16,656 nucleotides of DNA from Bacteroidales bacterium UBA5266 (GTDB lineage: Bacteria > Bacteroidota > Bacteroidia > Bacteroidales > WCHB1-69): contig DHTG01000049.1 of NCBI GenBank assembly GCA_002411545.1, forward strand, positions 8,566 through 25,221, in the 5' to 3' direction. Position 1 is the first letter of the stretch. Each line of letters begins with the position of its first letter. The notes below the pieces were generated by a model. The model had not been told where the DNA came from. It saw nothing but the letters and a program-made list of their open reading frames with translations, and did no database searches. Made by a program: the position numbers and the translations under genes. Of the stretch, positions 6,556-14,789 are shown in pieces.

Positions 6556-7971
6556 ATGGACAAGAAAACAAAAATCATTGCAACTATATCCGATAAAATC
6601 AACACATTTGAATGTTTATCGAAATTATTTGAAAAAGGGGTAAATGTTGTACGCTTAAATACGGCACATCAAAGTATAGATGAATCAGTTAAAATAATTG
6701 AAAGTGTTAGAAGCATTAACGATAATATTGCCGTTTTAATTGACACTAAAGGACCTGAAGTACGAACCTCTGCCCATGGAAAGGCCTTTAATGTGAAAGA
6801 AGGGGAGATTATTCAAATCAAAGGGACTCCTGAAGGAGAAAGTAAAGAAGGCTTGCTATTTGTAAATTACACGCATTTTGTGACCGATGTTCCTGTAGGA
6901 CAACGCATTTTGATTGATGATGGAGATATTGCTTTACTGATAGTTGACAAACGAGCCGATGCTTTGCTTTGCCAAGTAGAAAATTCGGGAGTAATCAAAC
7001 TACGAAAAGGGGTGAATGTTCCTAATATTAAATTAAATCTCCCGACTTTGTCAACCAAAGACAAAGCTTATATTGATTTTGCCATTACGCATAAAGTGGA
7101 CTATATTGCACATAGCTTTGTGCAATCTGCTGAGGATGTACATCAAATCAGAAATATTTTAGATAAACATAAAAGTACGATTCGAATTATAGCAAAAATC
7201 GAGAATCAAATCGGAGTGGATCATATAGATGAAATCATAGAGGCATCAGACGGGATTATGGTAGCCAGGGGTGATTTGGGAATAGAAATAGCAGCCGAAA
7301 AGATTCCTGTTATACAGAGAGAATTAGCCAAAAAGTGCATTCGAAAGAATAAGATAGTGATTATTGCTACTCAAATGTTACATTCGATGATATTGAATCC
7401 ACGTCCTACTCGAGCCGAAGTAAATGATGTGGCTACGGCGGTATATGAAAAAGCTGATGCTTTGATGCTTTCGGGAGAAACCGCTGGCGGAAATTATCCT
7501 ATAGAAACGGTGGATATGATGTCGAAAGTCATTAAAGAAGTAGAAAGCGCTGTTCAAAAATATCCTATTAAAACGAAACCTTTGAGCGAAGATATATTGT
7601 CTGTCTTATCGCATTCGGCTGTTTTAGCATGTAATTCGCTACCCATTAAAGCTATTATTGTTGATACACAAAGCGGTCGCACAGCTCGATATTTATCTGC
7701 CTACAGAGGACATATTCCTGTGTATGCTTTTTGTTATAATGAATATGCCGTTCGTCAATTGGCATTGAATTACGGCGTGAAATCTTTTATGATGCAAATG
7801 AATTCCTCACGCGATGGTTTTTTAAAATCAACCATGTTGTTTTTAGTTGATCAACAACTTGTACAATATGAAGATAGGGTAGTGGTAGTAGGAGGATCTT
7901 TTGGAACGGCCAATGGAGCTAGTTTTATTGAGATATCAAGTGTCAGAAATTTAATTGACTATGCAGAATAG
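6556..7971 (+). CDS. pyk: pyruvate kinase
   Basis: A 471-residue glycolytic enzyme that transfers phosphate from phosphoenolpyruvate to ADP, giving pyruvate and ATP in the cytoplasm. The A domain opens with KTKIIATISDK. DTKGPEVRT (63-71) is the family motif; its Glu68 is the residue linked to K+-dependent enzymes. The B domain spans about 73-165. Catalytic Lys214 is in IIAKIEN with metal-binding Glu216, and VARGDLGIEI (236-245) gives the other metal ligand and backbone contacts. TQMLHSM (272-278) and NPRPTRAEVNDVATAV follow in the usual order. The C domain is complete (from about 345, with SGRTARYLSAYR). The common NFSHG motif near the N-terminus is NTAHQ here (35-39). Length is normal. A gap of 33 bases to the next gene with no terminator suggests co-transcription. 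Starts divergently from recQ. Confidence 0.96.
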   Translation: MDKKTKIIATISDKINTFECLSKLFEKGVNVVRLNTAHQSIDESVKIIESVRSINDNIAVLIDTKGPEVRTSAHGKAFNVKEGEIIQIKGTPEGESKEGLLFVNYTHFVTDVPVGQRILIDDGDIALLIVDKRADALLCQVENSGVIKLRKGVNVPNIKLNLPTLSTKDKAYIDFAITHKVDYIAHSFVQSAEDVHQIRNILDKHKSTIRIIAKIENQIGVDHIDEIIEASDGIMVARGDLGIEIAAEKIPVIQRELAKKCIRKNKIVIIATQMLHSMILNPRPTRAEVNDVATAVYEKADALMLSGETAGGNYPIETVDMMSKVIKEVESAVQKYPIKTKPLSEDILSVLSHSAVLACNSLPIKAIIVDTQSGRTARYLSAYRGHIPVYAFCYNEYAVRQLALNYGVKSFMMQMNSSRDGFLKSTMLFLVDQQLVQYEDRVVVVGGSFGTANGASFIEISSVRNLIDYAE

Positions 7972-8004
7972 TTAAGTCATTAATATACATAATATATATT
8001 CAAT

Positions 8005-9414
8005 ATGGGAGGTTTTTTTGGTGTTGTAAAACATTCGGATTGTGTCAATGATTTATTTTACGGAGTAGATTACAATTTTCATATGGGAAATAAGCGCGGG
8101 GGAATGGTAAGCCTAACCAAGGATCATCATTTCGTGCGTGAAATTCATAATATTGAGAATGCTTATTTTCGGAATAAATTTGAAGATGCTTTATCCAGTT
8201 TTTCGGGTAATTCAGGTATCGGTGTTATTAGTGATACCGATGCACAGCCTATTATGATGCATTGTCATTTGGGAAAGTTTGCCATAGTAACGGTTGCTCG
8301 TATCAATAATCTGGAAGAATTAGAAAAAGAATTTTTAGAAAAAGGGAACCACTTCAGTGAACACAGTTCGGGATCTATTAATCAAACGGAATTCATGGCT
8401 ATGTTGATTAATGAAGGGAAAACCTTTGTGGAGGGAATAGAAAATGTCTATAAAAAGATAAGAGGTGCCTGTTCTATTTTGATATTAACAGAAAATGGAA
8501 TCATAGCTGCCCGTGATAAATTGGGACGTACGCCTATTTTATTGGCAAAAGGGGCAAATGGATATGCTGTTTCTTCTGAATCATGTAGTTTTCCGAATTT
8601 AAAATATGAAATGGTTTATAATGTAGGACCAGGAGAAATTGTGCATATAACTGCAGATGGCTTTAGTCAATTGCGTAAACCCAATGACAAAATGCAGATT
8701 TGTTCCTTCTTGTGGGTTTATTACGGATATCCTGTTTGTTCCTATGAGGGATCGAATGTGGATGAAATGCGTTATATTTGTGGGTGTGAAATGGGAAAAA
8801 GCGATAGGAATATTGAAGCTGACTTTGTTGGAGGTATCCCCGATTCAGGAGTAGGCATGGCTGTAGGCTATTCCGTAGGTCGTCAGATACCGTATCGTAG
8901 AGCTATTGTGAAATATACGCCTACATGGTCGCGGAGTTTTACTCCTTCCAATCAGGAGACAAGAAATTTAATAGCAAAAATGAAATTGATAGCCAATAGA
9001 AATATGCTTAAAGACAAAAAAGTCGTTTTTTGTGATGATTCTATTGTAAGAGGGACTCAACTACACGATAATGTAAAGGATTTATACACCTACGGTGCCA
9101 AGGAAGTACATATGCGTATTAGCTGTCCTCCACTGATTTATGCATGCAGCTACTTAAATTTCACGGCATCGAAATCTGAAATGGAATTGATAACGCGTCG
9201 TGTCATAAAACAGTTTGAAGGTGATGCAAATAAAAATTTAAAAGCGTACGCTACAACTCATTCTCCTCAATACAATCGAATGGTGGAAGCTATTCGTAAG
9301 GAATTTGATATAACTACTCTAAAATTTAATCCAATAGAGACTTTGGTAAAAGCCATAGGATTGCCAAAGGAAAAGATTTGTACTCATTGCTTCGATGGCA
9401 GTAGTTATGATTAA
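8005..9414 (+). CDS. PurF family protein with degenerate glutaminase domain
   Basis: A 469-residue homologue of amidophosphoribosyltransferase, which makes phosphoribosylamine from PRPP and glutamine in purine synthesis. The C-terminal half keeps the transferase core: GGIPDSGVGMAVGYS (276-290) and the PRPP loop VVFCDDSIVRGT (340-351). Four cysteines, Cys233, Cys381, Cys459 and Cys462, fall where the B. subtilis enzyme binds its 4Fe-4S cluster. The N-terminal half does not keep glutaminase features. It starts MGGFFG instead of MCGI, so the Cys nucleophile is missing; the GHVR region reads GVISD, HNG reads VAR, and SDTE reads NQTE. The flexible PRPP loop (usual NRYVGRTF) is also changed (about 303-312). 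It may use ammonia, have another substrate, or be regulatory. Automated labels of purF should be treated with caution. Probably co-transcribed with pyk. Confidence 0.85.
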   Translation: MGGFFGVVKHSDCVNDLFYGVDYNFHMGNKRGGMVSLTKDHHFVREIHNIENAYFRNKFEDALSSFSGNSGIGVISDTDAQPIMMHCHLGKFAIVTVARINNLEELEKEFLEKGNHFSEHSSGSINQTEFMAMLINEGKTFVEGIENVYKKIRGACSILILTENGIIAARDKLGRTPILLAKGANGYAVSSESCSFPNLKYEMVYNVGPGEIVHITADGFSQLRKPNDKMQICSFLWVYYGYPVCSYEGSNVDEMRYICGCEMGKSDRNIEADFVGGIPDSGVGMAVGYSVGRQIPYRRAIVKYTPTWSRSFTPSNQETRNLIAKMKLIANRNMLKDKKVVFCDDSIVRGTQLHDNVKDLYTYGAKEVHMRISCPPLIYACSYLNFTASKSEMELITRRVIKQFEGDANKNLKAYATTHSPQYNRMVEAIRKEFDITTLKFNPIETLVKAIGLPKEKICTHCFDGSSYD

Positions 9415-9519
9415 ATTTGCATTATAGTCTGATAATTATTTTATTATTAAATATATAGATTTCTTTATATTATATTCTGCTACGAGTATAGTATTAGCTG
9501 TTTATAAGTTAATCATAAA

Positions 9520-9580
9520 TTTTTAAGAAACATAAGGAATTACTATATAATAATTCATTTTTTGTTACGTTTCCTAAAAC
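9520..9580. repeat. nested imperfect inverted repeat upstream of the export operon
   Basis: Arms of 17 bases at 9520-9536 and 9564-9580 are inverted copies matching at 14 of 17 positions. Inside them GAATTA (9537-9542) and TAATTC (9551-9556) form a second perfect 6-base dyad around an 8-base centre. The structure ends 24 bases before the BatE-like start codon and 106 bases after the preceding stop. It could be an operator, a 5' leader structure or a remnant terminator. The rest of the 190-base gap is AT-rich, and I see no convincing TAnnTTTG promoter there. Confidence 0.4.
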
Positions 9581-9604
9581 AAAAAGTTTAATGTTTAAGT
9601 GTCT

Positions 9605-10360
9605 ATGTGGTTGAAAAGGATATTTATTGCTGCCTTTTTATTATATTCGCTCGGAGTTCAAGCGCAAACCGACAGTTTGTTTGCTGTTGCCAACGAAGCG
9701 TATAAACAAAAAAACTATCAAAATGCCATTCACTCATATTCCGATTTGGTAAGTTTAGGCTACCAAAGCCCTACATTATACTATAATATAGGAAATGCAT
9801 ATTTTAAGAGTGAGCAATTGGCAAAGTCGATTTTATGGTACGAAAGAGCCTTACGATTAGCTCCTTCCAACGAAGACATTCTGCACAATTTAGCCTTTGC
9901 AAATAATCAGATTATTGATGAGATGGATATAGTTCCTGAATTTTTCTTAAAAAAATGGATACGTTCTCTCTATAATCTTATGTCGTCCAACGGATGGGCG
10001 ATTGCATCTATCCTATTTTCCTTATTAATGTTTACCTTATTAGCCTTTTTACTCTTGTCGTCTCATGCACGCACAAGAATACTGTTGTTTTTTTCTACGC
10101 TTTTGATGGTGCTTTTATTAATAGCCAGTATAAGTTTTGCTGTAATACAAAACAAACAGATTCACCGTACTGACCAAGCTATCATCATGCCTTTAAGTGT
10201 AACCGTGAAAAGTATGCCCGATGAAGCAGGTACGGATTTATTTACGGTACACGAAGGGCTAAAAGTAAACATATTAGAAAAAGTAGGCGATTGGATAGAA
10301 GTGGAATTTCCCAATGGTAACAAAGGGTGGATACAACAACTTGCCGTAGAACATATATAA
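9605..10360 (+). CDS. BatE-like membrane protein (TPR plus SH3)
   Basis: A 251-residue envelope protein. Residues 1-20 are a signal peptide ending GVQA before QTD. Two TPR units follow (about 22-55 and 56-90; YYNIGNAYFKSEQLAKSI is typical), placed in the periplasm. Two membrane helices (about 131-152 and 159-181) flank a short basic turn (HARTR). A C-terminal bacterial SH3-like domain (about 189-250, with DEAGTDLFTVHEGLKV and GNKGWI) should lie in the periplasm. This order matches BatE of the Bacteroidetes bat gene cluster (MoxR-BatABCDE), whose exact role is unclear despite the name aerotolerance. No other bat gene is here. A GTG two codons upstream (9599) is possible, but the ATG gives a cleaner signal peptide. 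It sits 17 bases before the ABC ATPase gene, so it likely heads the export operon. Confidence 0.8.
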   Translation: MWLKRIFIAAFLLYSLGVQAQTDSLFAVANEAYKQKNYQNAIHSYSDLVSLGYQSPTLYYNIGNAYFKSEQLAKSILWYERALRLAPSNEDILHNLAFANNQIIDEMDIVPEFFLKKWIRSLYNLMSSNGWAIASILFSLLMFTLLAFLLLSSHARTRILLFFSTLLMVLLLIASISFAVIQNKQIHRTDQAIIMPLSVTVKSMPDEAGTDLFTVHEGLKVNILEKVGDWIEVEFPNGNKGWIQQLAVEHI

Positions 10361-10377
10361 TTTAATATTTAGTTAAA

Positions 10378-11037
10378 ATGATAAAACTACGAAATGTACA
10401 TAAAACCTATTTTGGGGCAGCTCCTTTACATGTTCTAAAAGGTATTGATTTAAACGTAGAAGAAGGTGAAATGATAGCCATTATGGGATCTTCAGGTTCA
10501 GGTAAGTCTACTTTGTTGAATATATTGGGTATTTTAGATTCCTACGACCAAGGAGAGTATTGGTTGAATCAGGTGAAGATAAAAAATCCTGGCGAAACCT
10601 TAGCCGCTGAATATAGAAATAAAATGATCGGGTTTGTTTTTCAATCTTTTAATTTGATTCCCTATAAAACAGCTCTTGAAAATGTAGCATTGCCGTTGTA
10701 TTACCAAAATATGTCACGCAAAAAAAGATACCGTTTAGGTATGGAATATTTAGAAAAAATGGAATTGAAAGAATGGGCTGATTTTTTTCCTAATCAGTTG
10801 AGTGGAGGTCAAAAACAGCGAGTGGCTATTGCCCGTGCATTGATTACTAATCCTAAGGTTATTTTAGCCGATGAACCTACCGGTGCTTTGGATAGCAAAA
10901 CATCTATTGAAATGATACATTTATTTAAAGAGGTTAATCAAAAGGGAATGACTATAGTACTTGTAACACATGAACAAATGGTAGCTGATGCTGCGGGTAG
11001 AATTATCCATATCAAAGATGGTATTATAAATAATTAA
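10378..11037 (+). CDS. ABC transporter ATP-binding protein, MacB/LolD type
   Basis: A 219-residue cytoplasmic ATPase that should power the two following permeases. Walker A is GSSGSGKST (37-45), the Q-loop glutamine is in FVFQSFNLIP (about 89), the signature is LSGGQKQR (141-148), Walker B is VILADEPTGALD (161-172) and the switch histidine is His198 in VTHE. The SSGSGKSTLLNILGILD and SFNLIPYKTALENVALPL segments are characteristic of the MacB/LolD/FtsE branch, which drives mechanotransmission-type export rather than classical membrane translocation. All catalytic residues are present and the length is normal for a stand-alone ATPase. It lies 17 bases after the BatE-like gene and 50 before the first permease. 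Confidence 0.95.
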   Translation: MIKLRNVHKTYFGAAPLHVLKGIDLNVEEGEMIAIMGSSGSGKSTLLNILGILDSYDQGEYWLNQVKIKNPGETLAAEYRNKMIGFVFQSFNLIPYKTALENVALPLYYQNMSRKKRYRLGMEYLEKMELKEWADFFPNQLSGGQKQRVAIARALITNPKVILADEPTGALDSKTSIEMIHLFKEVNQKGMTIVLVTHEQMVADAAGRIIHIKDGIINN

Positions 11038-11087
11038 ATAATTCATGGGGAATAAGAATTATAAAAAAACGGTATAAACCCTTTCCT

Positions 11088-12344
11088 ATGCAAATAGAAC
11101 TTTTTTCAGAAATATTAACCTCGCTTAAACGTAATAAACTACGTACCTTTTTAACCGGATTTTCAATAGCCTGGGGAATATTTATGTTGATAGTATTATT
11201 AGCCGCAGGCAATGGACTTAAAAACGGGGTTACTTCAAATTTTGCTTTCTTAACTCTCAATAAGTTGAAATTATTTGCTTCGCGTACTTCCATTCCTTAC
11301 GATGGCTATCCCACAGGACGTAAAATCACTATGAACAATTCCGATTCGATATTTATGGCTAATAGTTTTGTTGAAATTGATCAAGTGATACCTATTTATA
11401 CGTTGGGATATAAAACATTGTACAATCAGAAGAAGTATGCAAGCGGTGAAGTAACGGCTGTATTACCTGCTTATTTTAATATGGAATCTATTGATTTTTT
11501 GTATGGTAGAACTATAAATCCTTTAGATATTCAAGAAAAACGAAAAGTAATTGTTATTTGTAAAAAAGATGCGGAATTACTTTTTGCCTCTCAGGATGTA
11601 ATCGGCAGAAATGTAGTTATAGATAATATCGTTTTTCAAGTTATAGGCGTATACTCTTCCAATGATCGTTTCAGCTGGAGAACCGAATCTTTTGTGCCAT
11701 TATCTACAGCACAAACTATTTATAATAATACTAATCAATTTGAACAAATGATTTGTACTTTAAATGGTCTGACTACTGCTACTGAAAACGATAGTTTTAA
11801 TCTGAAACTACAACATCGTTTAAGTGCAAAACATAAGTATCATCCCGATGACAATAGGGCCATATTTATTTGGAATTCTTTAAAAGATTATTTGCAAACC
11901 ATGAAAATTTTTTCGGCTATTTCGATCTTTGTCTGGATTATTGGTTTGGGTACTTTAATTGCGGGCATAGTAGGTGTCAGTAATATTATGTTGATTACCG
12001 TAAGAGAACGCACGAAAGAGTTTGGTGTTCGTAAAGCTTTAGGAGCTAAGCCATCTTCTATCATACGTATGATTATCGCCGAATCATTGGTAGTCACGGC
12101 ATCTTTTGGATATATTGGTATGTTGTTCGGAGTAATAATAACAGAAGCTATTCATAAATTCATGATGTCGGGGGCACAGGCTAACGAAGGAGGCATGCCG
12201 GTCATATTCCAGAATCCTACGGTTGATATAGGCATAGCACTGGCCGCAACCTTTATTTTAATTATAGCCGGTGTTATAGCTGGTTATTTTCCCGCACGCA
12301 AAGCAGTTGCAATCAAACCTATTGAAGCATTGAAATATGAATAA
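11088..12344 (+). CDS. MacB-type ABC transporter permease (first)
   Basis: A 418-residue inner-membrane permease. One membrane helix near the N-terminus (about 22-41) follows the amphipathic stretch SLKRNKLRTFLTGFSIAWG. A large periplasmic MacB_PCD domain (about 42-272) comes next. Three C-terminal helices (about 277-304, 329-353 and 380-402) form the FtsX domain, with VRERTKEFGVRKALGAKPSSI (305-325) as the conserved cytoplasmic coupling loop. The end, PARKAVAIKPIEALKYE, is typical. It resembles the next gene along its whole length, so the two probably form a heterodimer with the upstream ATPase. MacB of E. coli fuses ATPase and permease and works as a homodimer; here they are separate. The substrate is not predictable. 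Confidence 0.92.
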   Translation: MQIELFSEILTSLKRNKLRTFLTGFSIAWGIFMLIVLLAAGNGLKNGVTSNFAFLTLNKLKLFASRTSIPYDGYPTGRKITMNNSDSIFMANSFVEIDQVIPIYTLGYKTLYNQKKYASGEVTAVLPAYFNMESIDFLYGRTINPLDIQEKRKVIVICKKDAELLFASQDVIGRNVVIDNIVFQVIGVYSSNDRFSWRTESFVPLSTAQTIYNNTNQFEQMICTLNGLTTATENDSFNLKLQHRLSAKHKYHPDDNRAIFIWNSLKDYLQTMKIFSAISIFVWIIGLGTLIAGIVGVSNIMLITVRERTKEFGVRKALGAKPSSIIRMIIAESLVVTASFGYIGMLFGVIITEAIHKFMMSGAQANEGGMPVIFQNPTVDIGIALAATFILIIAGVIAGYFPARKAVAIKPIEALKYE

Positions 12345-12374
12345 TCTTTTTGTAATCGATAATAGTATACACAT

Positions 12375-13628
12375 ATGTTCGATATAGACATCTATAAAGA
12401 AATTTGGCAAACAATCAGCCGGAATAAAATGCGAAGCTTTTTAACCGGTTTTGGTGTGGCTTGGGGTGTCTTTATGTTTGTGGTTATGTTGGGTATAGGC
12501 AATGGATTTAACAATGGAATGCAACAAAATGTAGATGGTATATCTCAAAATTCCATGTTCGTGTTTTCAAATGCTACTACTGTGGAATATAAAGGATTTA
12601 ATCCGGGGAGATTTTGGTCGATGAATAATGAAGACATCGATATTTTGCAAGAAAATATACCCGAAATTGAGTACATATCCGGTATGATGTTTAGCAATCA
12701 AGGTGGAAATACTGTTAGAGAGGAACGTTCCGAAAATTATAATTTCAGGGGAATCGATCACAATCACACAAAAATTGAAAAGCTCAATGTATTGCAAGGG
12801 AGGACTTTCAATTATTTAGATATAAAAGAAAAAAGAAAAAATTGTATCATAGGAAAACAAGTCTACGAACAATTATTCAAACCCGGCGAAACAGCCATAG
12901 GGGAACAACTCTCGGTAAATGGGCTCTATTATATCGTCATAGGTGTTGTAAACGGTTCGGAGAATATGAATATTGGAGGCGATGCCAACACATCGGTCTT
13001 TATACCTTTAAGTACGATGCAACAAGTTAATAATGCAGGGAATGATATACATATGATAGGGATTGCAGCCTATGATGACGTAAATATTAAAAATATAGAA
13101 CAAAGGGTAAAGGATTTATTAAAAGCTAAACACAACATTGCACCTACGGACGATGCGGCAGTGAATGCCTTTAACATTCAAGAAATGTTTTTAATGTTTA
13201 AATATTTATTTTTAGGTATACAAATCTTAACATGGATAGTAGGTATGGGAACCTTGCTGGCCGGGGTTGTTGGCATCAGTAATATCATGTTAGTGTCTAT
13301 ACGTGAGCGTACGAATGAGATTGGCATCCGACGAGCTTTAGGAGCCAGACCTAAGACAATATTAAGTCAAATTATGAGTGAGAGTCTTTTGCTGACATTT
13401 GTAGCTGGTTATTCGGGTTTTTTTCTGGGGGTATTGCTTTTGACCGCTGTCGAGAAAGTAACGCAAATGAACGACGATGGAATGTCGATGTTCGCCAATC
13501 CACAGATTTCGTTCGGAATGGGAATCACCGCTTTGCTGATATTGATCGTTTCCGGATTAATAGCCGGGATTATTCCGGCTAAGAGTGCTCTAAGAATAAA
13601 GGCCATTGATGCTTTAAGAGATGAATAA
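12375..13628 (+). CDS. MacB-type ABC transporter permease (second)
   Basis: A 417-residue inner-membrane permease and close relative of the preceding product. The layout is the same: one N-terminal helix (about 22-42), a periplasmic domain (about 45-270), then three helices (about 277-304, 333-358 and 380-402). The coupling loop IRERTNEIGIRRALGARPKTI (309-329) and the ending PAKSALRIKAIDALRDE are the family pattern. The periplasmic domains of the two permeases differ more than the membrane parts, which suggests each makes a distinct contact with adaptor or substrate. It starts 30 bases after the first permease and ends 34 before the adaptor gene. The pair most likely arose by gene duplication and now acts as a heterodimer; this is inferred from arrangement and similarity. 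Confidence 0.92.
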   Translation: MFDIDIYKEIWQTISRNKMRSFLTGFGVAWGVFMFVVMLGIGNGFNNGMQQNVDGISQNSMFVFSNATTVEYKGFNPGRFWSMNNEDIDILQENIPEIEYISGMMFSNQGGNTVREERSENYNFRGIDHNHTKIEKLNVLQGRTFNYLDIKEKRKNCIIGKQVYEQLFKPGETAIGEQLSVNGLYYIVIGVVNGSENMNIGGDANTSVFIPLSTMQQVNNAGNDIHMIGIAAYDDVNIKNIEQRVKDLLKAKHNIAPTDDAAVNAFNIQEMFLMFKYLFLGIQILTWIVGMGTLLAGVVGISNIMLVSIRERTNEIGIRRALGARPKTILSQIMSESLLLTFVAGYSGFFLGVLLLTAVEKVTQMNDDGMSMFANPQISFGMGITALLILIVSGLIAGIIPAKSALRIKAIDALRDE

Positions 13629-13662
13629 TAATTGATTATAGAATAATATATATGTAATAGAA

Positions 13663-14787
13663 ATGAAAAAATTTTTGAAAATAACCGGATTTATTATATT
13701 GGGTTTGTTAGTTATCGGGACTTTTGTGTTTCTTTGGAATAAATCAAAACAGAAACCCATCGAATACGAAATCGTACAAGCCGAAATACGTACGATTAAA
13801 AAGAAAATCATGATCAATGGAACCATCAGCCCACGAAATGAAGTGGCATTAAAGCCACAAATATCAGGCATCATTACCGAAATAAATAAAGAAGCCGGTC
13901 AGTTGGTGAAGGTGGGTGATGTGATTGCTAAAGTGAAAGTAGTACCTGATTTGGCTACACTAAACAATGCCGAATCTCGATTGAATGTGGCTAAAATTAG
14001 TTATGAGCAGATAAAAAGTGAGTATGAGAGAGCGTCAAAACTCTATAAATCGGGTGTGTTGTCTAAAGAAGAATACGAAGTATCCCACGCATCTTATATG
14101 AAAGCGACAGAAGAAGTAAATAATGCAAAAGAAGCCATTGATATTATAAAAGAAGGTATTTCATCAAGTACGGCAAGCTATAGTAATACGCTCATCAAAT
14201 CGACCATTACAGGAATGATACTGGATATACCCGTAAAAGTAGGAAGCTCCGTTATTCAAACTAACAACTTTAATGAAGGAACCACCATCGCAAGCATAGC
14301 CAATATGAACGATTTGATATTTGTAGGGAAAGTTGATGAAACAGAAGTTGGTAGGATAGCAATAGGAAATCAAGTAAATCTGATTATAGGTGCTATGCAA
14401 GACAGCAAAACCACGGCGGTTTTAGAATATATTTCACCCAAAGGGTCTTTAGAAAACGGCGCAACGACCTTTGAAATCAAAGCGGCGGTAATCAATACCA
14501 GCGATGCGTTTATACGTTCGGGATATAGTGCCAATGGCGAAGTGATTATTGAGCAAAAAGACAGTGTGCTTTCAATACCCGAAAGTTGTTTGGAATTTGA
14601 AGCCGATTCTGCTTTTGTGTATGTGTTAAACAACAAAAGCGATGAGAGTAATCCATATATAAAAACTCATGTAATACTAGGACTTTCCGATGGAATATAT
14701 GTTCAAGTCTTGAGTGGAATTACTCAAAAAGATAAACTACGCGGAAAAATAAAAATAGGACCAAAGAATCAACCTAAAAATAGATAG
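13663..14787 (+). CDS. periplasmic adaptor (membrane fusion protein) of ABC exporter
   Basis: A 374-residue adaptor of the HlyD/MacA family that links the inner-membrane permeases to the outer-membrane channel. An N-terminal membrane helix (about 7-26) lacks a lipobox, so it is probably anchored by an uncleaved helix. A split lipoyl domain comes in two halves: ALKPQISGIITEINKEAG (about 62-79) and TLIKSTITGMILDIPVKVG (about 176-194). Between them is a helical hairpin (about 98-172; SYEQIKSEYERASKLYKSG) that should contact the TolC partner. A beta-barrel (about 213-300; NMNDLIFVGKVDETEVGRI) and a membrane-proximal domain (about 300-365) follow. The basic tail (KNQPKNR) is unremarkable. It is 34 bases after the second permease and only 2 bases before the channel gene, consistent with coupled translation. 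Confidence 0.92.
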   Translation: MKKFLKITGFIILGLLVIGTFVFLWNKSKQKPIEYEIVQAEIRTIKKKIMINGTISPRNEVALKPQISGIITEINKEAGQLVKVGDVIAKVKVVPDLATLNNAESRLNVAKISYEQIKSEYERASKLYKSGVLSKEEYEVSHASYMKATEEVNNAKEAIDIIKEGISSSTASYSNTLIKSTITGMILDIPVKVGSSVIQTNNFNEGTTIASIANMNDLIFVGKVDETEVGRIAIGNQVNLIIGAMQDSKTTAVLEYISPKGSLENGATTFEIKAAVINTSDAFIRSGYSANGEVIIEQKDSVLSIPESCLEFEADSAFVYVLNNKSDESNPYIKTHVILGLSDGIYVQVLSGITQKDKLRGKIKIGPKNQPKNR

Positions 14788-14789
14788 AT

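Noticed and set aside
9424..9444. Weak hairpin after the PurF-like gene (ATTAT/ATAAT) as a terminator
   Set aside because: The stem is only five A-T pairs with a 6-base loop and is expected by chance in this composition.
9599..9604. GTG start for the BatE-like gene
   Set aside because: The ATG two codons later gives a normal signal peptide, and no ribosome binding site favours the GTG.
13614..13874. 86-codon minus-strand frame across the permease-adaptor junction
   Set aside because: It lies opposite two well-supported genes and has no recognisable motif.
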